Made by a program: the position numbers and the translations under genes. A DNA stretch of 64,000 nucleotides from Rhyacophila brunnea (taxonomy: Eukaryota > Arthropoda > Insecta > Trichoptera > Rhyacophilidae), in contig JAGYXB010000269.1 in assembly GCA_022495005.1 (NCBI GenBank), positions 992,001 through 1,056,000 of the forward strand, given 5' to 3'. The notes beneath the pieces are model-generated. The model was not told where the DNA came from. It saw only the letters and a list, made by a program, of their open reading frames with translations, and ran no database searches. Positions 22,701 through 30,837 of the stretch are shown here, one piece after another (the first letter of the stretch is position 1; every line of letters begins with the position of its first letter).

Positions 22701-24488
22701 GATAATCTATTTATATAATTTTGAAGCCTTATTATCCTTTATAGTTATTTTAAACATTTGATGACTGCATAAAGTATTTTTGTTACATAAAATAGTATTC
22801 TTTTAAACCTCTCGCTCTAATGTTTTAGAATATAGTCATATTTCGGTACATAACTGTGCAGTGGTGTTAAGATTTTTACATTTATTAATTTTTAAACGCA
22901 TTTATAAAACCATTAGTATAATTTATTACGAGATAATTTTTGTAAAATATTCACGATAAAAAATTATATTGATAATCTCTGTGATCCCAAATTTGACAAG
23001 AATTAGGCATTTTATTATTCAAAAAATCGGCAAGATTAACACATTTGAAGATGATTCTAAAGATACTTATTATAAGCTATGTCTTTGACCATTCAAGTGT
23101 GATAAACATCTTATGAATAATGATTGCTTTATAATAATTATTGACCTAAGAATAAGGTAGTGTTTTTTTGAAATACGCCATTTCTTTTGTCATTCCCAGT
23201 GGTTAAGCTACAACATACGGCCGTAGCCATAAAATGACAAACTATAATTAAGTAGGGAGTAAAATGATATTGACGCGCGTGTTTGAACATGTACTTAACC
23301 GAATTTTTTTTTATTTTTTTTTAAACGGTACATGTTCAAACACGCGCGTCAATATCATTTTACTCTTTACTTCAATTATAGTTTGTCAATTTATGGCTAC
23401 GGCCGTATGTTGTAGCTTAACCACTGGGGAATGACAAAAGAAATGGCGTATTTCAAAAAAACACTACCTTATTCTTAGGTCAATAATTATTATAAAGCAA
23501 TCATTATTCATAAGATGTTTATCACACTTGAATGGTCAAAGACATAGCTTATAATAAATATCTTTAGAATTATCTTGAAATGTGTTAATCTTGCCGATTT
23601 TTTTGAATAATAAAATGCCTAATTCTTGTCAAATTTGGGATCACAGAGATTATCAATATAATTTTTTATCGTGAATATTTTACAAAATTATCTCGTCATA
23701 AATTATACTAATGGTTTTATAAATGCGTTTAAAAATTAATAAATGTAAAAAATCTTAACACCACTGCACAGTTATGTACCGAAATATGACTATATTCTAA
23801 AACATTAGAGCGAGAGGTTTAAAAGAATACTATTTTATGTAACAAAAATACTTTATGCAGTCATCAAATGTTTAAAATAACTATAAAGGATAATAAGGCT
23901 TCAAAAGTATATAAATAGATCATCTACAACGTTTAAGGAGTGTCCAGGATCATGGTTTGAATATACAATAAAAACTCAATTTTGACCTTCGACGAGCATG
24001 TCCCCCCTTAAGTCATATAAGTATGACTAACTACTTCCAAAAGTTACTCTTCGCCACTTGCAAAAAAATAGTAGATGAAAGAAAATTATACTGACAATAC
24101 AATGTGGAAGCCAACGGAAAACAATGACATTACTGTATTTCCAAAACAAACAATATAATATTATTTTAGATGGCTTTATTCGATGTATTTCCTATTATTG
24201 CTCGCATAACAAGAATATAATATATACTTATATTTGCTTTACTCATATCTATAAATATTAGATTTTCTTATATGTCATATTATGAAAAAGTTTTTCTTCT
24301 CTTTCTAGGTAACTACGGTATCGCGAAGCACCATCTGTCGCCAGGCCGAAGCAACATTACAACCGATCGATATTTTGAACGTTGTGTTAGCGAGTCTCAT
24401 TATTTTCATACTGGGAAAACTGGCCTACGATTATTACTGCTTCAAAAAGACTGGGAAATTGCCTTGGATCGTTTCTAAAATGCCATAG
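1072..24488 (+). CDS. LRR single-pass membrane protein, Toll-like ectodomain without TIR (8 exons)
   Basis: Eight exons (1072-1311, 2778-2937, 4691-4850, 16009-16172, 17522-17695, 19444-19602, 21155-21355, 24309-24488) join in frame. From the ATG at 1091 they give 472 residues. In order: a hydrophobic N-terminus, a cysteine-containing first domain, LRRs (about 90-180), an LRR C-terminal cap (about 182-235), a CPPRCSC N-terminal cap (241-247), more LRRs, a second C-terminal cap (CDC at 374-376), a membrane segment (about 435-454) and a short tail ending KLPWIVSKMP. The cap order is that of Toll receptors, but no TIR domain follows. The tail and layout fit what I remember of insect singed wings 2, with protein halfway an alternative; neither was checked. 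The first exon opens mid-codon and reads in frame upstream of the ATG, so a 5' exon carrying the true start may be missing. Gene structure is firm; family name is not. Confidence 0.88.
1718..1759. repeat. (TA)n microsatellite
   Basis: An almost pure alternating TA run inside the first LRR intron seen. Confidence 0.9.
1770..2030. mobile_element. Fragment of the GGTAGGCTGTTAA inverted-repeat family
   Basis: Shares GGTAGGCTGTTAACATCC at one side and a CTAACCAACATCATCTGTAA block at the other with copies near 15000, 20100, 31294 and 32998. Diverged and partial. Confidence 0.55.
2072..2491. mobile_element. Short inverted-repeat element (MITE-like)
   Basis: GTTTACACGTGCGTGGATTT at the left is mirrored by AAATCCATGCATGTGTAC at the right, with mismatches. 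The interior has no recognised coding sequence. ATA flanks both sides but is too short to count as a duplication. Confidence 0.5.
2778..2937 (+). CDS. LRR gene, exon 2: first LRR region
   Basis: Acceptor tttcag, donor GT at 2938. Completes an Asn codon, then encodes a segment with WPSKCFP and the LRR-like stretch ITNLSILNSSITKF. It ends on a codon boundary. Confidence 0.85.
3779..4603 (-). repeat. tRNA-derived SINE, copy split by a hAT-like element
   Basis: Minus-strand SINE with B box GGTTCGAATCC and the body found also at 35341 and 60574. Its tRNA head is interrupted: 3779-3951 and 4559-4603 belong to the SINE, and 3952-4558 is the insert. The family starts with a tRNA-like A box and ends near GGATCGGACATGG. 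Confidence 0.8.
3952..4558. mobile_element. hAT-like non-autonomous element inside the SINE
   Basis: Ends TAGAGTTGGGT and ACCCAACTCTA. The interior is rich in TCTCGAGAATTC and CGGGAAAT motifs. An 8-base target copy flanks it (CCAACGGC left, CCCACGGC right, one mismatch), and the interrupted SINE restores the pre-insertion order. No transposase reading frame is seen. Confidence 0.8.
4691..4850 (+). CDS. LRR gene, exon 3: leucine-rich repeats
   Basis: Acceptor ttcacag, donor gtaagt at 4851. Contains the consensus LRR HLEELDLRGNLFKSI followed by NLTRIYLS. The frame happens to stay open into the intron to 5086, but the donor and the frame of exon 4 show that translation leaves at 4850. Confidence 0.9.
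5420..6170. mobile_element. hAT-like element with CAATCCCGGGATCCCG ends
   Basis: Left end TAGGGATTCCAATCCCGGG, right end GGGATTGGATTCCCTA. Perfect 8-base target duplication CTCCCAAT at 5412-5419 and 6171-6178. AT-rich interior without a transposase. The half copy at 26967 shares its left part. Confidence 0.85.
7680..7850 (-). mobile_element. Fragment of a non-LTR retrotransposon 3' end
   Basis: The minus strand reads NREEWKKLV, a stop, then ALVGPIMVAPIP, like the end of insect LINE proteins. No reverse transcriptase core remains. The sequence down to about 7300 may be its 3' untranslated part. Confidence 0.4.
8400..8729 (+). other. Orphan 109-codon open frame, LRR/F-box-like texture
   Basis: Contains LEALSKFTKLKLLTSDVNLT and FLAFIKMFCPNIENIQF, the leucine spacing of degenerate F-box/LRR proteins, and ends at a TAG codon. 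The listed start is not ATG and no splice partners were found. It could be a pseudogene fragment or chance. It sits in LRR intron 3 but is not needed by that gene. Confidence 0.3.
9066..9810. mobile_element. Foldback element bounded by TTAA
   Basis: Two arms of about 340 bases are near-exact inverted copies around a short centre near 9430. The outermost bases are TTAAGGCGAAG and a matching right end; TTAA at both limits is the target motif used by piggyBac-like elements. No coding sequence. A decayed relative lies at 40690-41130. Confidence 0.85.
9811..11570. other. LRR intron 3, unassigned stretch
   Basis: Very AT-rich. No exon, RNA gene or recognisable element was found on either strand. 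Confidence 0.4.
11571..11787 (-). repeat. tRNA-derived SINE copy
   Basis: Same family as 35341 and 60574: ACGAGAAATGG-type block (here GCGAGAAATGGATG), CACTTGCTCAAC, then B box complement TTCGAACCC and a tRNA-like head. More diverged than the best copies. Confidence 0.75.
12220..12643. mobile_element. hAT-like element, CAGCGCTCGAAAT family
   Basis: Left end CAGCGCTCGAAATT, right end ATTTCGAAGGCTG. Perfect 8-base duplication ATCTTAGC at 12212-12219 and 12644-12651. Relatives at 21939 and 37595 share GAGCGCTCCGGTTCGTAAAA near one end. Non-coding. Confidence 0.87.
12652..13779. other. LRR intron 3, unassigned stretch
   Basis: No exon, RNA or element boundary recognised. Confidence 0.35.
13780..13978 (-). 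repeat. Second tRNA-derived SINE family, copy 1
   Basis: The minus strand has a tRNA-like head with A box TGGTGCAGTGGG and B box GGTTCGATTCC, then a body with ACAAGGTGGTTGTT and a T/A-rich tail. The anticodon arm does not fold as a normal tRNA, so this is a SINE, not a tRNA gene. Confidence 0.75.
14055..14140 (+). repeat. Short tRNA-like repeat fragment
   Basis: GAGTTCAAGTCAACTCCGTC followed by CCAACTTTTTCTA resembles 51661-51780 (GTTCGAGTCCC, TTGTCCAACTTTTTTTC). Probably fragments of one tRNA-derived family. Confidence 0.45.
14190..14372 (+). repeat. Second tRNA-derived SINE family, copy 2
   Basis: Opposite orientation to the copy at 13780. Shares ATGGTGCAGTGCGTAAGGCG, a B-box-like GGCTTCGATCCC and the body CCACCTTGTACGAAAAAGCA, ending in an A-rich tail. 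Confidence 0.75.
14727..14940. mobile_element. Inverted-repeat element with telomere-like (CCTAA)n core
   Basis: Arms 14727-14800 and 14867-14940 are 74-base inverted copies starting GGTACTGTTCGG. Between them lies a tract of CCTAA units with a few variants. An exact 8-base duplication AAAAAATG flanks it (14719-14726, 14941-14948). Non-coding. Confidence 0.9.
15000..15901. mobile_element. GGTAGGCTGTTAA-family element, split by a hAT-like insert
   Basis: The right end reads GCGGATCTTAATAGCCTACC and the interior blocks (ACCAACACCATCTGTAA, CTAACCAACACC) occur inverted on the two sides. A 365-base hAT-like element sits inside at 15358-15722. The left end is truncated. Confidence 0.65.
15358..15722. 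mobile_element. hAT-like element, CAGTGACGTCCC family
   Basis: Ends CAGTGACGTCCC and GGGACATCACTG. Exact 8-base duplication ATACCAAA (15350-15357, 15723-15730). Shares GCCGCCCCCAAGCGACGCTC near the right end with copies at 33412 and 36505. Confidence 0.9.
16009..16172 (+). CDS. LRR gene, exon 4: LRR C-terminal cap
   Basis: Acceptor ttctag, donor GT at 16173. Starts NNRWNCTHEGIQWMNEL, the typical beginning of an LRR C-terminal cap, with a second Cys in LTCQG. The preceding 11 kb intron is filled with mobile elements. Confidence 0.88.
16300..16889 (+). mobile_element. 3' end of a jockey-like non-LTR retrotransposon
   Basis: The open frame to 16631 contains RRSISDQYFLFKIINGFVDS and RVGFHCPSR, typical of the C-terminus of insect jockey-type reverse transcriptase proteins. 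It is followed by about 250 bases of 3' untranslated sequence and an AATAAAATAAAAAA tail. 5'-truncated. Confidence 0.75.
16965..17270. mobile_element. Imperfect inverted repeat with TTAGG core
   Basis: CGTATCACACTTCACCGT near 16977 pairs with ACGGTGAAATGTAATACG near 17222. Further paired blocks (TATCGGAAA, ACTGAGAT) lie inside. The centre (17085-17126) holds GTTAGGTTAGGTTAAG and similar TTAGG units. Limits are approximate and no target copy was found. Confidence 0.55.
17522..17695 (+). CDS. LRR gene, exon 5: internal LRR N-terminal cap
   Basis: Acceptor ttttag, donor gtgaga at 17696. Encodes CPPRCSC...ADC, a canonical LRR N-terminal cysteine cap, directly after the C-terminal cap of exon 4. 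This cap-cap junction is a hallmark of Toll-type ectodomains. Both ends are on codon boundaries. Confidence 0.9.
17717..18026. mobile_element. Foldback element in LRR intron 5
   Basis: Ends CAGTGGGTCTATT and AATAGACCCACTG. The arms, including AATTACACGAAGCTGG, are nearly identical inverted copies meeting at a small loop near 17870. No clear target duplication and no coding capacity. Confidence 0.75.
18406..18802. mobile_element. Element with G/C-run ends, copy 1
   Basis: Ends CATGGGCCCCACATCG and TGTGGGGGCCATTG, with GGGCCCCCAGGCTAG inside one arm and CCAGGCTAGAGCCC in the other. Seven-base flanking copies TACACGT at 18399-18405 and 18803-18809. Related to 28517 and 37286. Confidence 0.65.
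19171..19363 (+). repeat. tRNA-derived SINE copy, diverged
   Basis: Head GATGGACGAGTGGTAACGTG with a weak B box GGGTTCAAATT, then ATGGACCAGATAGG and GTGGCTAACATCCAT, matching the 60574 family. Confidence 0.65.
19444..19602 (+). CDS. LRR gene, exon 6: leucine-rich repeats
   Basis: Acceptor tttcag, donor gtagat at 19603. Contains VSDVYLDDNMVSSVQPLEG and FRVFSLRGNNLTQ, two LRR-like units. Phase 0 at both ends. Confidence 0.88.
19603..20099. other. LRR intron 6, first part
   Basis: Two direct partial copies of a CAGCTGGCGGTCGCC-like segment (near 19777 and 20062) lie about 290 bases apart. Open frames on the minus strand here have no recognisable product. Confidence 0.3.
20100..20472. mobile_element. 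GGTAGGCTGTTAA-family element copy
   Basis: Carries TTGTTTTCGTTGAACTAAGA and AAACCCCGTCTAAACCAAAC on the left, with mirrored TTGGTTTTCCCAGGGTTTAA and GACAAAGTTTAGT blocks on the right, ending near CCACCTACACCC. Confidence 0.6.
20473..21154. other. LRR intron 6, second part; nothing recognised
   Basis: AT-rich, no exon or element boundary identified. Confidence 0.35.
21155..21355 (+). CDS. LRR gene, exon 7: second LRR C-terminal cap
   Basis: Acceptor gacag, donor gtagtc at 21356. Encodes LPVYAFDNAF then LGKNPWRCDCHFTPRFQ, the NPWxCDC cap motif, with a later Cys in ITCV. Phase 0 at both ends. Confidence 0.92.
21939..22562. mobile_element. hAT-like element, CAGCGCTCGAAAT family, longer copy
   Basis: Left end CAGCGCTCGAAATAT, right end CATTCCGAGCCCGG, in opposite orientation to the copy at 12220. 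Flanks GTTGATAG and GTTAACAG agree at 6 of 8 bases, an aged target duplication. Confidence 0.65.
22614..24011. mobile_element. 1.4 kb palindromic element bounded by TTAA, uninterrupted copy
   Basis: Two arms of roughly 680 bases are near-perfect inverted copies meeting at an A/T spacer near 23298-23325. The ends are TTAAGGGGGGACATGCTCG and its complement, with TTAA on both sides. No open frame of note. The same element at 55107 carries a Helitron; this copy preserves the Helitron's empty site (between 23483 and 23484). Confidence 0.9.
24309..24488 (+). CDS. LRR gene, exon 8: membrane segment and short tail
   Basis: Acceptor tttctag ending 24308; stop TAG at 24486-24488. Encodes 59 residues: a linker with one Cys, a hydrophobic stretch from ILNVVLASLIIF, the aromatic flank YDYYCF, and a basic tail KKTGKLPWIVSKMP. 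The stop falls soon after the membrane, so there is no room for a TIR domain in this transcript. Confidence 0.9.
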   Translation, partial: VTTVSRSTICRQAEATLQPIDILNVVLASLIIFILGKLAYDYYCFKKTGKLPWIVSKMP

Positions 24489-24717
24489 ATAGACACACAG
24501 ATACTCGATAACTATCATGTTAATTATTATTACCTACTCTGTAGTATTATAATATTATATTAATAATTCAAATAAGATTATTTTGTATTAAGTATTAATT
24601 CATATTATTAAGTATATTAATCACTATCAGTATTATTGTAAAATTATAATAAATTATTTAATAAGTAATTATTTATGTTTCATATTTATATCTCTAGCAC
24701 TCTAGCGGATCTAAGAA
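24489..24717 (+). other. Probable 3' untranslated region of the LRR gene
   Basis: AT-rich sequence between the stop codon and the next retrotransposon fragment, with one AATAAA. Confidence 0.4.
24648..24653 (+). promoter_or_regulatory. Putative polyadenylation signal of the LRR gene
   Basis: AATAAA about 160 bases after the LRR stop codon, in AT-rich sequence with no further exon. Placement is plausible, but the motif is common by chance here. Confidence 0.4.
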
Positions 24718-25505
24718 TTCAATTTTCAATTTCAATTTTCAATTTTAATTTATTTTACATATTGTGGACATTACAAATTATAAGTTTAAGACGTTCACAA
24801 CATGACATTTAGAAACAAAGAAATATTATTAAAACAGTAGGTACTATTTAATACTGTAATTATGCAATATTAAGTTATTCTACAGTATAAATGTGTAAAT
24901 ACAAAAAATATGAAGTATATAGGTACAAGGAAGTACACCGGATGAGTTAAGCAGACCCTATTTTAAGAATTTATAAAATAACATCCACCTATACTCATTC
25001 TCACGTAGATGGAATATATCAACATCCGAAGCAATTTGGTTGAACAGAGTTATTGCCCTCCCAATTGGCATCACCAATGGCAGGTTAGTTCTGCTCCTCG
25101 GGAGAACAAACAACTGATGCTCCCGATTTCTAAGATAGTTATCAGGGACACACAAGTCAATATTACCAAGAATGGCAGAGTTCTCATTCACACCACGTAT
25201 TAGTCGAAAAAAATACGTGGCCAAATATTGATATCTTCTAGCACTTAAACTACAGTATTTAAGCATACCTAAGAGAAAGTCAGTTGGATAAGCCCACGGA
25301 TAGTATCCATATAACCTCAAATAAAGGAGTCTCAAAAATTTATTTTGAACTCGCTCCACCATAAGGTCATATTTCAACTGATGCGGGGTCCAAACAATCG
25401 ACCCACTCTCAAGCCGGCTTCTCACTAAGGAATTATAAAGAATTTTTAATACAGTAACATCCGAAGAAGAGAATCCGTGTATGAGTGGCAACACTGGCAA
25501 CCCCC
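24718..25505 (-). mobile_element. 5'-truncated jockey-like retrotransposon
   Basis: The minus-strand frame 25500-24958 encodes 180 residues with ILYNSLVRSRLESGSIVW, RVQNKFLRLLYLRLYGYYPW and PTDFLLGMLKY, the C-terminal part of a jockey-type reverse transcriptase protein. Its 3' side ends in AATTTTC-type repeats near 24720-24760. Catalytic domains are absent. Confidence 0.8.
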
Positions 25506-26966
25506 CGGAAGAATAATTTATCTTTAAATATTATACATGTATTAACATTTTACTATTCACGAAAATGTTATTCATAAGAGATCATTTTTTGTTTTATTCA
25601 CAGAACAGTTAATAAATAGAATTCAGATAAGCTATACCTACCCCAATACACTGACGCAAGGTTTCGAATATGTTAGTGTCCTACGAAAATTAAACAAGCA
25701 TTATAGACGTGCAATAGTGTGTCTTGCAATCTTCAAATACACCAATATTGAATAAGCGTCATTGCGTACACCGAGAACAGTTGTCAAAACAATGGACAGA
25801 TTTGGAATGACGTATTCTTGAGACGTGCTTAAGTTTATCCCATAGTATTAATATTATCCCATATTCTTCCACACTCGATTTCGGTTGCGTGTTACTCCAT
25901 ACCCGTTAGGTATTTCAGTTCCCATTAGTGCTGTGTTCCCTGGTTTTTACGTGTATATGGACACTTTACATAATTCATTGACTATAATAAAACAAATATT
26001 ATTGTATACAATTAATACTGAAATACCAATACGTGCTTATTTCAAAATGTAATTCTTCCTAGAGGTTTTCTTTGGCGTAGATGACGCAAACGATTCATCA
26101 GAGAATTTAAAAGGGGGCCTCGAAACGATTCAAATTAGTCATTATTAAATTATATCAAAATCTTTGACAAAAGCGTATTTCTCACAAATTGAGTACCTAT
26201 AAAATATTACCCAAAGAAAAACAAAATCCCTGCAACTAATATAAAAAAATGTCTATAACATAGCCACTCACACCGATACATACTTGTACATAGAAAAACT
26301 AAATCACTAATACTGTTATGGTTCATCGCTGTAATCTTCAATAATAATTGGATAGGGTAGGATATTGGCATCTCCCGTCAGATTACTATGAGTCAACTCG
26401 AAAATGGTTCCAGCCTCTTTAGACCCCCAGAGGAGACATCCACAAATTCGGGGGTGTGACAATATTAATTATGATACATTGTCATTTTTGCTGGAAGTTG
26501 GAAGTTATGATTTTAATTTTTTATCGTGGGGTGACTAAAGTCCCTAAGCCCACCTCACCCAGGTCACCTCCTTAGATCCTTATATGCCTAGGGGCGGCAG
26601 AAAAAAAATTGAATGTTAACATTATATTATATGGGTACATTATAATGACCAAAGTAAATCCTCTGTGATGCTCTGATTTTTTTTTTATCGCGTCGCTATT
26701 TTTCGTAAGTTATCGACTATTGTTGGCCTGCTTCATTCAGCTGTATGAGAAAGCCGATTCCTTTCCCCTCTTTTAATTTAATACCTCTATGGTATATGCC
26801 ATATAATTATATTCTCTAAAACAAGGTTCAATGTAATAAACCAGATTTATTATCAACGCGGTAAGTAATATTCCATTCACCTAAAAAATTTGTAGGTTAT
26901 ATTGTGATTTAATTTCGTTCCTCGGGGAACCCAATGCAAAACTTGTGTGTGTGCTTGATCTCAGCT
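25506..26966. other. Intergenic stretch, nothing recognised
   Basis: No supported gene or repeat boundary on either strand. Confidence 0.35.
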
Positions 26967-27275
26967 AGGGATTCCAATCCCTATGTAATTTTCGATACCT
27001 ATGAATCCCGTGATTGGTAAACATAATCCCGAAACTTTCGGGATTGAGTTTTATTATCAATTTTTATTCAAAATTAAATTTAAATTAAAATATGACAGAA
27101 AAAATACTTTTAATAACATACAAATACATTAGAAATAAACCGAGTTTGTATAAAGTTTGATTGATTACCCATGTGTTGATAATTCATTTTATTTTTTCAC
27201 ATAAATTAATAAAAATGAGAAAGATTGGACAAAACAATGCTTCGCACCTTTAACAAAGTGATTCCACCATGTTTT
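26967..27275. mobile_element. Left half of the CAATCCCGGG hAT-like element
   Basis: Begins TAGGGATTCCAATCCC and tracks the element at 5420 through AACAAAGTGATTCCACCATG, then stops. No right end or target copy. Confidence 0.65.
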
Positions 27276-28052
27276 TTAATGCATTTTTTATTTAATTGAA
27301 CTTGTAATAATAATAACAATAATAATAACAAATATTTCATTAAAATTAAAAATCAACTTTTACCTTTAGTTAAATTATATTCTATTGTTTATTGCGACGC
27401 TCGGTCACTTATACTTAGCCCACGAAGTTCGATTGGGCTATATCGGTCCAATCGCCCTCAGACCGGACCTAGTCATATTAGTTTATAAATGCCGATATCA
27501 CTGCCAATGAACCCTAATTATGGCCAATCACTAATCGTAAATGACAGACAAACAAAATTAATGATCATTAAAGTGCATTTTAATCCATTTCAGCCTAGCC
27601 TTACTCATAAAAGTGTTATCTACCTTTATGCCTTTGTCATAAACTGATTTATAGTCATTCCATTCGTGACTCCAGGTGTAAATAAATCATTTATTATAAT
27701 GCTCCGCTTTACTTATGTTCACCGGTCTCCTAATCTTACTCAAATAACCCAACCAGACAATCCAATGTCACTTTTTAACCGTTAGTTAGAAGCAGTTGGA
27801 AATAGTTACAATCTAAATTAGATTTAACCCAACTCAACTCACGCAGGCGCGCACCTAGGAAAGTGGAAAGGTGGAAAATTTCTTTTATTATTACCGTGAT
27901 ATTTCATTCACCATTTTATGGAAATAGTTTGTAATAGTTTTTTTCGATTCTGTAGGGAACCCGAAGACCCAATTCCTTGTTCGCGCGTATGAAAATTAAA
28001 TTTTAAAAAACTTAAATGATCTGATAGCATCTCATGGTCTCAAGGCTGTACA
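27276..28052. other. Intergenic stretch, nothing recognised
   Basis: No gene found. A short AATAATAATAA-like run is near 27310. Confidence 0.35.
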
Positions 28053-29676
28053 TCAGTTGAGGCACGGTCTAAAAAGATCGTGGCTAGGCGATGCCCGGAT
28101 TGCGGGTCGCGGTTGCAAATGACGCATGCCAAACGAAATATAATTTGTCATATACATCCAACATACGTCCATTTTATGTTCTGTTTAGTGTTTTATTAGT
28201 AACAATAATAATATATTCATTGTCATGTTTTCTTTTTAAAGTAAATGGGTAACGTGTTAAGTCATCTTTACACGATTTAAGAATTAATACTCCCGTCGCC
28301 ATCACGAAACAAAGTAACGTGTTTCCAGCTCGACGTTCTCTCTCAGAATGCGAGCGAGTCCAAAATTTCGTCGCGCCTATAGTTGAAAATTATTTGCCGT
28401 TTCACTGATGTATCACCTTATGATTCCCCGATAATTATAAAAACAGTGCCCGTTACCTACCCAGCTGACAGAACATTCTTCGATTTCTTCAGCGCATTTT
28501 CACCACTAATTGTTCATTGTTATGACCATGGCTCCCACAAAGGTGGGAATAATAGGGCTCTAGTCCGAAAACCCTGCGAGGCGACCACCTAAGTGAGATT
28601 ATACACATCACAAATGTATTCTAACAGTAAAAAAAATCACCTGCGGCGCTACTTTACTTCGAGGCTGTGAAGTATTTTTAATACGTGGTTGTGCGTTTCA
28701 ATGACATGATGATTGATAATATACTTACGAGTGATAATTCCCTTGTACGATTTGGGAATCACTACCGAAGAGCATCACACTACCCTTAACCTTAGAGGGC
28801 CCTCCAAAAATTCGATGTGGGAGCTATGGTCATGATGACTGTTATTTGAACTCTGGTGTGTAGTGGTGAATTCAAATTGTATCATCATTAACGACCATAT
28901 ACAAAAAGTCTTTCGAATCACGATTAAATATCGCCAAACACTGCGATGAAATGTCCATCCAGGTGGGTTTTTGGTCGATAGTTCACAATCGCGGCATCCG
29001 ACAACTTTATTTCTTTTGCTGATAGCCACGTTTAAACTCTAATAAATAAACGGTCTTTAACGCTGGTACAGTCCCTGTAAATTGTATCTATCAGTGCAAC
29101 AAGCCACTGTTGAGTGATTAAAATAATAATAGAGTTTTGGACGTTTTGGTTCAATACTTCAAAATATCTCTCGGATTGTAAAAAAATCTGTAAGTATACG
29201 TTTTTGAAAATTACTGTCAATGCAAAGGAAAACCAGTACTGATAAAATGCGAGAAGAAAAGTTGATACCTATGACGATGACGTATGTATAAATTCTAAAT
29301 AGCAACTAATAAAAACTTATGCGCGACTCATCTTATTCTCAGTGAAACGGAAAATAATTTTCAACTATAGGTGCGACGAAATTTTGGACTCGCTGGCAAT
29401 CGGAGTACGAACGTCGAGCTGTGAACACGTAAATTTGTTTCGTGATGGCGACGGGGTTATTAATTCTTAAATCGCGTAAAGATGACGTTACCCATTTACT
29501 CGAAAAAGAAAACATGTCAATGAATATATTATTATTGTTACTAATAGAACAATAAACAGAACATTAAATGGACGCATGTTGGATTTATATGACAAATTAT
29601 ATTTCGTTCGGCACGCGTCATTTGCACAATCCGCGCATCGCCTAGCCACGATCTTTTTAGACCATGCCTCAACTGA
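28053..29676. mobile_element. Foldback element with about 350-base arms and a 0.9 kb centre
   Basis: Arm 28053-28408 (TCAGTTGAGGC...TTCACTGA) is repeated inverted at 29339-29676 (TCAGTGAAAC...GCCTCAACTGA). The centre includes a smaller inverted-repeat element (28517-28842). No transposase found; minus-strand open frames in the arms are not recognisable proteins. Confidence 0.75.
28517..28842. mobile_element. Element with G/C-run ends, copy 2 (nested)
   Basis: ATGACCATGGCTCCCACAAA on the left mirrors GTGGGAGCTATGGTCAT on the right. Internal AGGGCTCTAGTCC resembles the copies at 18406 and 37286. Confidence 0.5.
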
Positions 29677-29685
29677 GGGATAGCC

Positions 29686-30160
29686 TTCTTCTTCTTCCAC
29701 GCCGCTACATCCCGGGGTGGGATTTGGCCTCCTCCACAACCGCTCTCCACTCACTCCGGTCTCTCGCCACACTTCTCCAGTTACCGGGTCTTTCTATATG
29801 AAGCCAGTCCACTTCTGCGGCTTCAGCCCATCTCCTTCTTGGACGGCCTCTGGGTCTCTTCCGTTGGGGTAGCCACTTCATCATGATCCTTGGCGTTCTA
29901 ACTTCAGACATTCTCTCCACATGTCCCGCCCATCGTAGTCTTTGGGACTTACAGTATATTATGATTGTTTGCTGTTCAATCAACTCGTGGTTCATTTTTA
30001 TTCTGTAGTTCCCATTTTCCAACGTGGGTCCAAAGATTTTTCGGAGTATTTTGCGCTCGAAGACAGCTTATTTGTTTTCCTCGTTTTAAGTTAAGTACCA
30101 AGTCTCACAGCCATAAGTGACCACTGGCCTTATAATTGTTTTATAGTCTTAACTACAATA
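29686..30160 (-). pseudogene. Non-LTR retrotransposon C-terminal remnant
   Basis: The minus strand encodes FERKILRKIFGP, then SQRLRWAGHVERMSE, KRPRGRPRRRWAE and DRSEWRAVVEEAKSHPG, the classic end of insect LINE ORF2 proteins. Stops interrupt the upstream part (about 30060-30150). Only the end survives. Confidence 0.8.
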
Positions 30161-30719
30161 TATTTCCTTTTTCTGGCGATTTGTTAAGAATGCTGTTTTT
30201 TTTTAAACTATATTTGTTGTTTTATTTATAGACGTATGTATAAGTATTAAATAAACAGATCCATATTAAACAAACCAGAATGTAAAAGTTACAATTAATT
30301 AATAATTGTTTCACATATCTATTTAAAACATCTGTAGATATTGCGGTTTCTTTGTCATGATCAATAAATAATATGACATTATTATTGTGAAAAAAATAAC
30401 CTAATAAAACAGTTCATAATAATGTATCCCTAGCGAAACAATTTTTATATGGAGTGGATTATGAGAGTATAATCCATGTATAATGAGTTTGATCAGCTGT
30501 CATATAAAATTGCGAAATTAATAATATGGAAAAAAACGTTATATTGAAGACGCTTTTCCAATTTTACGACGGATAATCGTTATATTCTAAATGTGAGGAT
30601 GTAAATTTAATTAAATAAAAAGGTTTCTGACAATTTTCCGGCTTCAGAAATAAATAATAATTTAAATTTGATCAGTTTTCTTTTATCTTCCGTGCCCAAT
30701 TAATAGACATACAAAAATA
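30161..30719. other. 5' flank of the protease gene
   Basis: AT-rich sequence upstream of the protease ATG. No confident core promoter motif could be chosen. Confidence 0.35.
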
Positions 30720-30837
30720 ATGTCCGTCCTTCGTCGATTGGTAATATTATTGTGTTTGTTTTTGATCGCTACGGAAAATTTAATTGTGAATGGTTTTCGA
30801 ATCAAGAGAGTTATTGGCGGAAATTATGTGGAAATTG
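30720..30837 (+). CDS. Protease exon 1: signal peptide and activation site
   Basis: ATG at 30720, then a hydrophobic core [11 protein letters not shown]. The exon includes RVIGGNY, the start of the mature enzyme. Donor gtaaat at 30838. Ends one base into a Gly codon. Confidence 0.88.
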
